Source: Candidatus Accumulibacter appositus
Lineage (GTDB): Bacteria; Pseudomonadota; Gammaproteobacteria; Burkholderiales; Rhodocyclaceae
Assembly: GCA_000585055.1 (NCBI GenBank)
Contig: JEMX01000036.1
Location: 1 to 36,144 of the forward strand
Direction of reading: 5' to 3'
DNA length: 36,144 nucleotides
Shown: positions 9,501 through 16,414 of the stretch, in pieces
Layout of the letters: every line of letters begins with the position of its first letter
Position numbering within the stretch: the first letter of the stretch is position 1
Translations under genes and position numbers: made by a program
Notes under the pieces: model-generated
Databases searched by the model: none
What the model was told of the DNA's origin: nothing
What the model saw: only the letters and a program-made list of their open reading frames with translations

Positions 9501-9986
9501 CGCGAGCTCGTGTTGCAGGGCGTCCAGCTCCGCTTTGAGTTCGGCGCTCTCGTTTGCTGGTGGCGAGGGCGGAAGGAAGGGGCCTGACTTGTAGCTCGAA
9601 TCCTTGAAGCTACGGTGAAACCAGATGCCAAGTTGCCAAGACAGCCGCATGGCCATCAGCGCCGTGCTGTGGCCCCCGGCCAGCTTGTGATTGGCATCGT
9701 TGCCCGCTTTACGGATTTCGTGGAAAAGTGAGGCCACTTCGCGGGGGACGATGCCATGATCTCGCAGGCGCCGTAGCAGATCGACCTGCCTTTCGTCCGG
9801 AGATGTGTACAGGCCTACCCTGGAAGCAACTGATTGGGCCAGGCCCTCGGCCAGTTGGCGGAGCTTGAGCAGGCTGGTGTTCGGGTCATCCGCAAAGTAG
9901 CGCTCCGCCAGCAGGCCCAAGCGTTCGAGTTGCTCATCGTGTTCCTTGAGCAGTGTGAAGTTGCTCTGCGGACGAATATCGATCAT
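6576..9986 (-). CDS. hsdR: Type I restriction endonuclease/translocase subunit HsdR
   Basis: The motor and nuclease subunit, 1136 residues. An N-terminal DUF4145-type helical domain (about 1-130) is followed by a coiled-coil-like stretch (about 145-235). The nuclease domain has the catalytic VEAKRKN motif near residue 307, preceded by ADYALF with its Asp. The helicase motor shows Walker A ATGTGKT near 449, a DECH box (VVDECHRG) near 553, and the motif VI segment QMLGRATRLC near 800. The rest matches the EcoEI-type R-subunit C-terminal domain. The ATG at 9986 overlaps the Fic stop codon (ATGA) and has GGAG 8 nt upstream. The DUF4145 domain plus EcoEI-like C-terminus places it with the EcoEI-like type I enzymes; all motor and nuclease motifs look intact, so the system is probably active. 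Confidence 0.96.
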   Translation of the reverse strand: MIDIRPQSNFTLLKEHDEQLERLGLLAERYFADDPNTSLLKLRQLAEGLAQSVASRVGLYTSPDERQVDLLRRLRDHGIVPREVASLFHEIRKAGNDANHKLAGGHSTALMAMRLSWQLGIWFHRSFKDSSYKSGPFLPPSPPANESAELKAELDALQHELAVFRAAHQDVAQALEASKTHAKQTEEDCAFWEAMASEAETAKVKLAQRLQAVQVQAAVQPAQAVAKLVESAHTAAATIRISEADTRKIIDDQLAAAAWTVDSVKLTFAKGTRPQRGRHLAIAEWPTETGPADYALFIGLQPVALVEAKRKNLDVSAALQQAKRYSRGFRPSSEIELPAGNYGVKGLFRVPFVFASNGRPYLRQLAAQSGVWFCDLRHPENLGHALDGWYTPAGLSALLQRDVEQAHAALATTPFDYAFPLRPYQEQAIRAAEASIRDGQRAILLAMATGTGKTKTCIALIYRLLKAQRFRRILFLVDRSALGEQAANAFKDTRMERLQTFADIFGIKELDDQQPDGDTAVHIATVQGMVQRVLYAADDSDPPPIDQYDCIVVDECHRGYLLDRELSDTELGFRGFDDYISKYRRILDYFDATKIGLTATPALHTTQIFGPPVFTYGYREAVIDGYLVDYEPPVQIHTELSSNGMTWRVGEEVKVYDTASQQVELFKTPDEIKLKVEDFNRKVITRAFNAVICDYLAQELDPASHRKTLVFCVSDSHADLVVALLKVAFAERYGSVDDDAVIKITGAADKPLQLIRRFRNERQPNVAVTVDLLTTGVDVPQICNLVFLRQVNSRILFDQMLGRATRLCEFGGSEVKDSFRVFDAVRIFEAIGNLTAMKPVVVSAKISFTELAHELATLKDESATSLARDQFLAKLQRKKRHLSEGSRQDFELKAGMAPNAFIQKLKAMSLADVAAWFVHNPELAEILDRQSDEPARTMFVSDHPDAIERTERGYGKAKKPEDYLREFSSYINSHSNDIPALLTVLTRPRDLTRTQLRELMLTLDKAGFSETNLASAWRELTNQDIAARIVGYIRQAAIGDALLPYSERVDHALQRLLADPPGGKPWSTPQRDWLKRIAAQTKANILVDRAAFDDPDLIFKREGGGFARLDKVFSGHLQPVLDAFNDALWASGEQSA

Positions 9987-11074
9987 GGAAGCTCCTGCTT
10001 CAGCTCGTACCAGACTCCACGCCCGCTACCGTGCAGGCTCAAACGCCCACGTTCCACCAGCGCCCGAAAGTGCTGCTTTAGCGTGTTGCGATTGCTGCCG
10101 GTGAGCCGGATGGCATCACCCATCGTGATGCGGCCATGCTCGCGGGCGAACTCGACGATCTTTAGCGACAGCTCGGGAAGGGCGGCGAGCACCAGCTTCT
10201 CGCGTTCGATCTTGCGGCCAAGCAGCCGCATCTGTTCAGCCACGGCGCGCAGGAAGAAGTCAAGCCACGGTTGCCAGTTGGGCGCTTCGCTGCGAATGGT
10301 CCCCTGCGTCTGGCGCAAGGCGAGGTAATAGGCTTCCTTGCTGTGCTCGATCACGCTTTCGAGCGAGCTGTAAGGGACGTAGGCATAGCCAGCCTGGAGC
10401 AACAGCAGGGTGGTCAGCACACGGCTCAGGCGGCCGTTGCCGTCCTGGAAAGGATGGATCTCCAGGAACACCACGCCCCACACGCCGATGAGCAACAAGG
10501 GGTGTAGCCGGCGAGTTCCGGAAGCCGCGCGCTCGCTATTGAACCAGGTCACCAGTTCGCTCATCAGACGCGGTGTGTCGAAGGGCGTCGCCGTCTCGAA
10601 TACGACGCCGAGTTGCTGGCCATCTTCGTCGAACGCCACCTCGCTGTTGGAGGAGGTCTTGTAGTTTCCACGGTGCCAGTCGTCGTTCTCGCTGTGCGTC
10701 AGCAAGTCGCGGTGCAGCTGCTTGATGTGGTTCTCGGACAGGGTGATGTCTGGCCAGGAGGAGAACACGCGCTCCAGCACCTCGGCGTAGCCGGCGACCT
10801 CCTGCTCATCGCGGGTGGTGAACGACTTGATCTGCAGCGGGGAGAGCAAACGTTCGACCTCGCGGTCCGAAAGTTGGCTGCCCTCGATGCGCGTCGATGA
10901 GCCGATGCTTTCGATGGTCGCCACCCGCCGCAGCGCCGAGAGCCGATCCGGCGCCAAGCTGCCGAGCGCGCGCCACGCGCCCTTGAACTCATCGATTTCC
11001 GCAATGAGGCTCAGGATTTCTGGAGTGATCTGGACGGTGTCGGAGCGAATCATGAAGCCCAATACTACATCCAT
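9983..11074 (-). CDS. Fic-family AMP-transferase (class II, self-inhibited) with C-terminal winged helix
   Basis: A 363-residue Fic protein, first gene of the restriction operon. The active-site motif HPFQDGNGRLSR (near residue 206) matches HxFx(D/E)GNGRxxR. An N-terminal inhibitory motif STRIEG (near residue 58) fits the (S/T)xxxE(G/N) class II pattern, in which the Glu blocks ATP binding in the same chain. The last 80 residues (GRITMGDAIRLTGSNRNTL and after) form a winged-helix-like DNA-binding domain. Fic enzymes of this form transfer AMP to target hydroxyls. The stop overlaps hsdR by 4 nt. The first ATG (11074) is used; an in-frame ATG at 11053 is a fair alternative. Its job here is unproven: it could regulate the operon, modify HsdR or act as a toxin-like sensor. 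Confidence 0.92.
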   Translation of the reverse strand: MDVVLGFMIRSDTVQITPEILSLIAEIDEFKGAWRALGSLAPDRLSALRRVATIESIGSSTRIEGSQLSDREVERLLSPLQIKSFTTRDEQEVAGYAEVLERVFSSWPDITLSENHIKQLHRDLLTHSENDDWHRGNYKTSSNSEVAFDEDGQQLGVVFETATPFDTPRLMSELVTWFNSERAASGTRRLHPLLLIGVWGVVFLEIHPFQDGNGRLSRVLTTLLLLQAGYAYVPYSSLESVIEHSKEAYYLALRQTQGTIRSEAPNWQPWLDFFLRAVAEQMRLLGRKIEREKLVLAALPELSLKIVEFAREHGRITMGDAIRLTGSNRNTLKQHFRALVERGRLSLHGSGRGVWYELKQELP

Positions 11075-11727
11075 TTACACCCGTTTCGGTGGGCAGTGGA
11101 TGGGGCACCAAGCGCTGCTTGCTGGCGCTCGGAATGCCCGGCGTGGTCCAGCGGACGTGCGCCGGGCGAATCGTCATTGCTGGCCACCACCTGTCGGCGG
11201 GGACTCTGTTGGTGTCGATGATAAGGGCCGGCCGGCGCACGGTTTACGCCGGAGCACCCCGGCTTGTTCCGGCGCTTGCCTAGGCCTGGTCTTCAAAGAG
11301 CTTGCCGTGCCCCGGTGGGCGGCAAAGCAGCTCCCGCCCGGGTTGATGCGACTTGCTTTCAAAGAAGTCGCGGCTTTCGTTGGTCATTCGGCTCGGGCTC
11401 ACAGAAATGTCGCCGGCCAATGCTGATGTAGAATAAACGGTCATGAAACCTGGAGACACCCCAAGTCATGAAAGTCATGACCGTTTCCCCCTCTTCCCCA
11501 ACCCTTCTCCCGCCGGGGGAGAAGGGAGCTTCGTGAGTCGCTTGCGCGACTTTCACATTAGTTCTTTCCAGGGCAGTGGAAAGCCGAGCGACCGAAGCAG
11601 AAGTGGGCTGCGGATCTCAAGCAACTGGCCATCCAGCGCAACCGATCCTCGGTGAGCTGCGCAGGGGTTCCCTGAAAGAAACGATCGTTTGCACTTTCCG
11701 CAAGCGGTGAAGGAAAAATACGCGCTG
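11075..11727. other. Intergenic region of about 650 nt with no recognised gene
   Basis: This gap separates the divergent Fic/hsd operon and the HD-GYP gene, so promoters for both should lie here, but I could not identify a confident -10/-35 pair. Short frames of 60-200 codons in it have no recognisable domain. It holds a stem CCGGCG/CGCCGG at 11232-11252, a GC-rich stretch, and the structured repeat at 11435-11556 described separately. Confidence 0.6.
11435..11556. repeat. Three-part structured repeat, copy 1
   Basis: Three inverted repeats lie in a row. The first is AAACGGTCATGA (11435-11446) with its exact complement TCATGACCGTTT (11475-11486); its loop carries a tandem AAGTCATGA (11463-11480). 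The second is CCCTTCTCCC (11502-11511) with GGGAGAAGGG (11517-11526), a perfect 10-bp stem. The third is GTGAGTCGC (11533-11541) with GCGACTTTCAC (11546-11556). The same three modules recur in reverse orientation and diverged form at 33962-34141, and the GTGAAAGTCGC core also at 31959-31998. This suggests a REP-like dispersed repeat family; no transposase is present. Confidence 0.75.
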
Positions 11728-13005
11728 ATGGCCGAAGAAACCAACGACGAACACTACCTCAAGGCGGCCACCGAGCTCGGCGACTCGCAAGAGGTGCTTG
11801 CCCACCAGGCGATCTTTTCCAACAACGGTATCAAGCTGGTCGAGCGCGGTGTACGGGTGGACAGCGGGCTGTTCGAGCGGCTGCTCAATCATCGCTTGCA
11901 GGTGTCCATCGACGAGAGTCTCACTGCCGAGAAGGCGGTCACGCTGGAAGAGCTGCGCGATCAGGCTGAAGCTCTCATTGCGGAGCGGCCTTTCTATGGG
12001 AGGCTTGCAGCCGAACTCAGCGATCGCGTTACCTTGCTCGGTGCCATTGGCAGCATTGCATTGCCAAAGGCGATGGCCTTCAGGTTGACCGTCGCCCGTG
12101 ATCGCGGCGGCGCTCTCTTTGCTCACAGCCTGCAGGTGGCGCTAATCGCACTTTACCTGGGCATACGCCAGGAGCTTGAGGTGCCTGAGTTGCGGGCGCT
12201 GGCTGCGGCGGCGTTGCTTCACGATATAGGCATGCTGCATATCGATCCGGAAATGATGCAGGCTGACCACAGGCTCGATGCCGGCGAGCGGCGACAGCTG
12301 CACGCGCATCCGCTCACGGCGACGATGATCGTCAAGCAGCGGCCCGAGTATCCGCAGGCGGTCGGCAGAGCGGTTCTCGAGCACCACGAACGGCTCGACG
12401 GTAGCGGTTATCCGCGCGGACTCAAAGGCGCCGAGATCAGCGTCATGGGACGCATTCTACTGCTTGCGGAGGTGGTCGCCGCCGTTCTCGACAAGACAAC
12501 CAGTGCCGCCGAGCAGCGCTTGTCGCTGATCCTGCGTTTGAACCACGGCAAGTTCGATGCGCAGATGTCGAGGGCGATCTTGAAGCTGCTGGAGCAAGCG
12601 GCGGTCGAGGAGACGGATGCGGAGCAGGGCAGCCGCAACGCGGCGCGGATCAAGAGCCTTGGCGACGACTTCGACAAATGGAACGAGGCGCGTTCAGAGT
12701 TGGCGCACTATGCTGCGGCCGCGCCGGTTGTTGGCGCTTTTCTGACGAACCGCGTGGTGGCTCTGGAGCGTTCGCTGGCCGATGCCGGCCTGCACCCGGA
12801 CCAGCTCAAGTCGGTGTGCGTCGACATCCGCGATCAGCCAGGCGAAATAAGAGAGCTGGCCATGCTGGCGCGTGAAGCGGGCTGGCAGCTGAAGGGGATC
12901 ATCCAGGATGTTTTCTGCCGCTTTCCAACTCTGGAGGCCACTGAGGTCCCCGGCGAAGTTGCCATCCGGGATTGGCTCTTGCAGCTCAGCGCACAGTTGA
13001 AGTAA
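11728..13005 (+). CDS. HD-GYP domain cyclic-di-GMP phosphodiesterase
   Basis: A 425-residue cytoplasmic protein. The HD-GYP domain contains LLHDIGMLH (metal-binding HD near residue 165) and HHERLDGSGYP near 218-228, the full HHExxDGxGYP signature, so hydrolysis of cyclic-di-GMP is expected. The N-terminal 120 residues are a helical region without a recognised receiver domain, and the last 130 residues (after the HD-GYP core) are also unassigned. I used the ATG at 11728, with AAGGA 13 nt upstream. Two longer alternatives are the GTG at 11707 and the TTG at 11689. A convincing intrinsic terminator follows the stop. It is convergent with the RsbW-like gene and may tie the signalling in this region to cyclic-di-GMP levels. 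Confidence 0.88.
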   Translation: MAEETNDEHYLKAATELGDSQEVLAHQAIFSNNGIKLVERGVRVDSGLFERLLNHRLQVSIDESLTAEKAVTLEELRDQAEALIAERPFYGRLAAELSDRVTLLGAIGSIALPKAMAFRLTVARDRGGALFAHSLQVALIALYLGIRQELEVPELRALAAAALLHDIGMLHIDPEMMQADHRLDAGERRQLHAHPLTATMIVKQRPEYPQAVGRAVLEHHERLDGSGYPRGLKGAEISVMGRILLLAEVVAAVLDKTTSAAEQRLSLILRLNHGKFDAQMSRAILKLLEQAAVEETDAEQGSRNAARIKSLGDDFDKWNEARSELAHYAAAAPVVGAFLTNRVVALERSLADAGLHPDQLKSVCVDIRDQPGEIRELAMLAREAGWQLKGIIQDVFCRFPTLEATEVPGEVAIRDWLLQLSAQLK

Positions 13006-13037
13006 GGCGCCCGCCGCTCGCCAGGTAGGAATTAGGA

Positions 13038-13061
13038 GGCGCAGGAGGTGCGCCGCTTTTT
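13038..13061 (+). terminator. Intrinsic terminator after the HD-GYP gene
   Basis: The stem GGCGCA (13038-13043) and TGCGCC (13049-13054) pair perfectly around a GGAGG loop, followed by GC and five Ts (13057-13061). It starts 32 nt after the stop codon, in the gap between two convergent genes. Confidence 0.7.
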
Positions 13062-13087
13062 CGGGCAGCGCACGCTTTCCTGACCGA

Positions 13088-13519
13088 TCAGCGTTTCGCT
13101 TGCGGCAGTTTGACCGCCAGGGTGTTGCGGTTGACCTTGTCATGGTGCTGATAGTCGAAGCGATCGACGCCCTGTAGCGCCAGGAAGACGCCCAGCCCGC
13201 CGATTTCGCGGTCGGACAGGGGTTTATCGAGGTCTTCGGCAGTCGGCATGCCTTGCGCACGCGGATCATAGGCGATTCCCGTATCCTCGAGGACTACGCT
13301 CAGGTACTGCTCGCCGGCTTCGATGGCGATCGCGATGTCGCCGCTGCTGCCCTGTTCCTGGTAACCGTGGGTGATGATGTTGGTGGCGATCTCGTCAACC
13401 GCCAGAATCAGGCGATAGCTTGCTGCATCGTCAAGGCCCGCCTCCCGGCAAGCCTGCGTGACCAGTTGCCGGACGGTCGCTAGTGCCGCCAGGTTGGCTG
13501 GGATGCTGTGCCTTGCCAC
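13088..13519 (-). CDS. RsbW-like anti-sigma factor serine kinase (HATPase_c_2)
   Basis: A 143-residue GHKL-fold kinase. The N box is VDEIATNIITHGY (near residues 42-54), the G1 box DTGIAYDP (near 79-86) and the G2 box GGLGVFLA (near 107-114); these are the ATP-site motifs of RsbW/SpoIIAB-type kinases. In partner switching such kinases phosphorylate STAS proteins and bind a sigma factor or another output when the STAS partner is phosphorylated. The start is a GTG at 13519 with a weak ribosome binding site. It is the last gene of a five-gene operon and lies 42 nt after a STAS gene, its likely substrate. No sigma factor gene is in the window, so the output is unknown. Confidence 0.9.
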   Translation of the reverse strand: MARHSIPANLAALATVRQLVTQACREAGLDDAASYRLILAVDEIATNIITHGYQEQGSSGDIAIAIEAGEQYLSVVLEDTGIAYDPRAQGMPTAEDLDKPLSDREIGGLGVFLALQGVDRFDYQHHDKVNRNTLAVKLPQAKR

Positions 13520-13561
13520 GTCTACATGTCTACCATGATCGCGATGATCGGCCAGCGAGGC

Positions 13562-13879
13562 TCAGGGATAGCTTTCCTGGAGGTAAACGGACTGGTCGAA
13601 GCCGCTCATTTGCAGCGTGTTGAGTACCGGGCCGCTGGCGCCGACGACGTAAATGCTGACCTCGCGTCCCATCTGTTGCTTGGCGAACACCAGTACGCGC
13701 AGGCCGGCACTGGCCATGAATTGCAGTCCGCTGACGAAGAGGACGAGCTTCTCGGGTTTCTGCTCGGCGACCTGCTCGATGGCCTGGCGGAATTCGCCGG
13801 CTACCGCGGCGTCAAGTTCGCCGGCAAGGGTGATCCATGCCTCGCGGCCCTTCATTTCCACACTGGTGCTTAAGCTCAT
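13562..13879 (-). CDS. STAS-domain anti-sigma factor antagonist (RsbV/SpoIIAA type)
   Basis: A 105-residue single-domain STAS protein. The sequence LVLFVSGLQFMASAGLRVL (near residues 45-65) contains the conserved Ser that RsbW-type kinases phosphorylate (the Ser in MASAGL, equivalent to D-S-S-G in SpoIIAA). I chose the ATG at 13879, preceded by GGAGA at a 9 nt spacing, over a TTG five codons upstream. The gene starts 31 nt after glgX and ends 42 nt before the kinase gene, so this STAS protein is the most probable partner of that kinase. Confidence 0.9.
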   Translation of the reverse strand: MSLSTSVEMKGREAWITLAGELDAAVAGEFRQAIEQVAEQKPEKLVLFVSGLQFMASAGLRVLVFAKQQMGREVSIYVVGASGPVLNTLQMSGFDQSVYLQESYP

Positions 13880-13909
13880 TGTTGTTGTCTCCAAGGATTG
13901 GTCTGTTGG

Positions 13910-16036
13910 TCAGGCTTGTGGGCGCGGGCGCCCAATGAGTATCACCACCGCACGGCCGCCAACCAGGAAGCTTTGCAGGTTTTCCTGCAGAGGGATTTCC
14001 TGGCCAGGCTCCTGGATGTCGTCGGGCGCCGGCAAGCTGGTATTGGCGAACAGGTGCCAGTGATAGTCGGCGGGCAGTTCCGGCAGTTCGAAGGGCAGGG
14101 CGTCCCAGAAACTATTGATCGCCATGTACAGCACTGGCGTGGCATTTCCTCCTTGCCCGGCCTGACGTTCCCGGAGCATGAAGGCCAGGGCGCGCGAATC
14201 TGCCGACCAGTCGGCTTTCCATGCCTGCGTCCCGTGCCAGATGATATCGGCCGGCGAGCGGCGGGTGCCGAAGAACTCGCCGGTGCGCAGCAGCGGGTGT
14301 GCATGGCGCAAGGCGATCATCTTGCGGGTGAAGTGGAACAGATCGCCGTTGCGCTCGCGCAGCGTCCAGTCCAGCCAGTTCAGTTCATTGTCATGGCAGT
14401 AGGTGTTGTTGTTGCCACGCTGGCTGCGGCCCAGTTCGTCGCCCATCAGGAGCATTGGTACGCCGTGGCTGACCAGCAGGATGGCCAGGGCATTCCTGAT
14501 CATGCGCTGACGCAAGGCGTTGACCTGCGCATCGTCGGTTTCGCCTTCGACGCCACAGTTCCAGCTGTGATTGTCGTTGCCGCCGTCGCGATTCTGTTCG
14601 CCGTTGGCTTCGTTGTGCTTGTCGTTGTAGGCGAAGAGATCGTAGAGCGTGAAGCCGTCATGGCAGGTGATGAAGTTGATCGATGCAGTCGGACCGCGTT
14701 CGTTCCAGCCGTAGAGGTCAGGTGAGCCCTGGATGCGTTCGGCCATCACCGGCACCATGCCATCGTCTCCTTTCAGGAAGCGGCGGATGTCGTCGCGGTA
14801 CTTGCCGTTCCACTCTGCCCAGCGTCCATAGGCCGGGAATGAGCCGACCTGATAGAGGCCCCCGGCGTCCCAGGCTTCGGCAATCAGTTTGCACTTAGCG
14901 AGCACCGGGTCGAAGGCCAGGCTTTCGAGCAAGGGCGGGTTAGGCAGGGGTGCGCCGCTCGGCGCACGGCCGAGGATCGAGGCCAGATCGAAGCGGAAAC
15001 CGTCGATGTGGTACTCGGCCGCCCAGTAACGCAGGCTGTCGAGGACCATGTTGCGCACCACCGGGCTGTTGCAGTTGAGGGTGTTGCCGCAACCGCTGAA
15101 GTTGTAGTAGTAGCCTTCCGGGGTCAGCATGTAGAAGGTCTGGTTGTCGATTCCCCTGAAGGAGAGCGTCGGCCCGTTTTCGTTGCCTTCGGCGGTGTGG
15201 TTGAAAACCACATCGAGCATCACTTCGATGCCGTTGCGGTGCAATTCCTTGATCAGGTTCTTTAGCTCATCCACCTCCATGCCGAAGGGGCCGGTGGCCG
15301 CGAAACCGGCCTTGGGCGCGAAGAATCCAACCGTGCTATAGCCCCAGTAGTTGAACATCATCTCGCCGGTGAGCGGATTGGCGCGACTGTTCTCGAACTC
15401 GTCGAACTCGAAGATCGGCATCAGCTCGACGCAGTTCACCCCAAGTTCCTTCAGATACGGGATCTTCGCCGCGATGCCGGCGTAGGTGCCGGGGTGCTTG
15501 ACGTCTGCCGATGGGTGGGCGGTGAAACTGCGCGTGTGCAGTTCGTAGATCACCAGGTCGGCCAGCGGCGTCTCCAGGGGGCGGTCGTCTTCCCAGTCGA
15601 AATCCTCGAAGACCAGCCGGGCGCGCTGCGGGTAGATGTCGTTCCAGTCGGGGTGCTTGCCCCACTGCGTCCGCCCGCTGATCGCCTTGGCGTAGGGATC
15701 GAGGAGGATTTTCGAACGGTCGAAGCGGTGTCCGGCTCCCGGATCCCAGGGGCCGTCCATGCGGTAGCCGTACTCGATGCGCTCGTAGTCGAGGTCGAAG
15801 ACGACCATGCACCAGACGTTGCCGATACGAAAGGCGTCGGGGAAGGGGATCTCCACGAATGGTTCTGGCGCGCCTTTTTCGAAGAGCACCAGGGTGCACG
15901 CCGTGGCGTGGCCGGAGCTGATGGAAAAGTTGACGCCGCCGGGGACCAGGGTGCTGCCGAAGGGAAAGGCTCGCCCGGGACGAAGTTTGTAGCTGCCATG
16001 CTGGTGCGTCGGATAGAAATCGATGCGGGTATCCAT
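13910..16036 (-). CDS. glgX: Glycogen debranching enzyme GlgX (isoamylase type)
   Basis: A 708-residue GH13 enzyme that cleaves alpha-1,6 branches left on phosphorylase-limit glycogen. A CBM48-like N-terminal domain (about 20-140) leads to the (beta/alpha)8 barrel. The catalytic residues are visible: nucleophile Asp in DGFRFDLAS near residue 349, acid/base Glu in LIAEAWDAGG near 386, and the transition-state Asp in ITCHDGF near 458. VFNHTAEGNENGP near 260 is the conserved region I. I used the ATG at 16036, 1 nt after the STAS stop with AAGAAGG upstream; the frame is open for 11 more codons. Its place between two STAS genes is unusual, since glgX normally sits with glgB, glgC, glgA or glgP. 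That suggests regulated glycogen breakdown. Confidence 0.96.
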   Translation of the reverse strand: MDTRIDFYPTHQHGSYKLRPGRAFPFGSTLVPGGVNFSISSGHATACTLVLFEKGAPEPFVEIPFPDAFRIGNVWCMVVFDLDYERIEYGYRMDGPWDPGAGHRFDRSKILLDPYAKAISGRTQWGKHPDWNDIYPQRARLVFEDFDWEDDRPLETPLADLVIYELHTRSFTAHPSADVKHPGTYAGIAAKIPYLKELGVNCVELMPIFEFDEFENSRANPLTGEMMFNYWGYSTVGFFAPKAGFAATGPFGMEVDELKNLIKELHRNGIEVMLDVVFNHTAEGNENGPTLSFRGIDNQTFYMLTPEGYYYNFSGCGNTLNCNSPVVRNMVLDSLRYWAAEYHIDGFRFDLASILGRAPSGAPLPNPPLLESLAFDPVLAKCKLIAEAWDAGGLYQVGSFPAYGRWAEWNGKYRDDIRRFLKGDDGMVPVMAERIQGSPDLYGWNERGPTASINFITCHDGFTLYDLFAYNDKHNEANGEQNRDGGNDNHSWNCGVEGETDDAQVNALRQRMIRNALAILLVSHGVPMLLMGDELGRSQRGNNNTYCHDNELNWLDWTLRERNGDLFHFTRKMIALRHAHPLLRTGEFFGTRRSPADIIWHGTQAWKADWSADSRALAFMLRERQAGQGGNATPVLYMAINSFWDALPFELPELPADYHWHLFANTSLPAPDDIQEPGQEIPLQENLQSFLVGGRAVVILIGRPRPQA

Positions 16037-16037
16037 G

Positions 16038-16382
16038 TCAGCCCTTCTTGAGTATCTGCAGTGCCTCATCGACGCTGTTCGCGACGCTGAAGAACTTCAG
16101 AAAACCGGTCACCTCCATGGTGTCCCTGATTGCTTCCGCGAGGCCGGCGAGGGCCACTTGGCCGTTGTGCGACGCCGCCTGGCGGTAGAGCAGGAGCAGC
16201 ATGCGCAGACCCGCGCTGGACATGTAGCTGACTGCGCTGAGGTCGAGGACCAGCAGCGCATCATTCTCCAGCAATGGCAGGATCTTCTCCTGCAAACCTG
16301 GCGCAGAACTGCCGTCTATCTCGCCCTTCACGGCAACGACGGTCATTCCGTCGCGGGGGAATGCTTCAAGCTCGATCGACAT
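16038..16382 (-). CDS. STAS-domain anti-sigma factor antagonist
   Basis: A 114-residue STAS protein. LVLDLSAVSYMSSAGLRML (near residues 44-62) holds the canonical D-x-S...S-S-A-G-L motif, with the phosphorylatable serine in MSSAGL. The ATG at 16382 is supported by MSIELEAF, a normal STAS N-terminus; the frame continues upstream into the epimerase gene. It ends 1 nt before glgX and follows the epimerase gene by 32 nt. It is not a close copy of the other STAS gene in this operon, so the two may answer to different kinases or bind different partners. Confidence 0.9.
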   Translation of the reverse strand: MSIELEAFPRDGMTVVAVKGEIDGSSAPGLQEKILPLLENDALLVLDLSAVSYMSSAGLRMLLLLYRQAASHNGQVALAGLAEAIRDTMEVTGFLKFFSVANSVDEALQILKKG

Positions 16383-16414
16383 GTACCTGAATCCTTTGCT
16401 GAATTGAGGCGGGC

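Noticed and set aside
1..11074. Integrated mobile element boundaries around the defence operon
   Set aside because: No integrase, transposase or direct repeats are visible at the right edge, and the left edge is outside the window.
11443..11655. 70-codon plus-strand frame across the repeat
   Set aside because: Spans hairpin repeats with low-complexity content; no sign of coding selection.
13898..14725. 275-codon plus-strand frame opposite glgX
   Set aside because: Antisense to a well-supported enzyme with visible catalytic residues.
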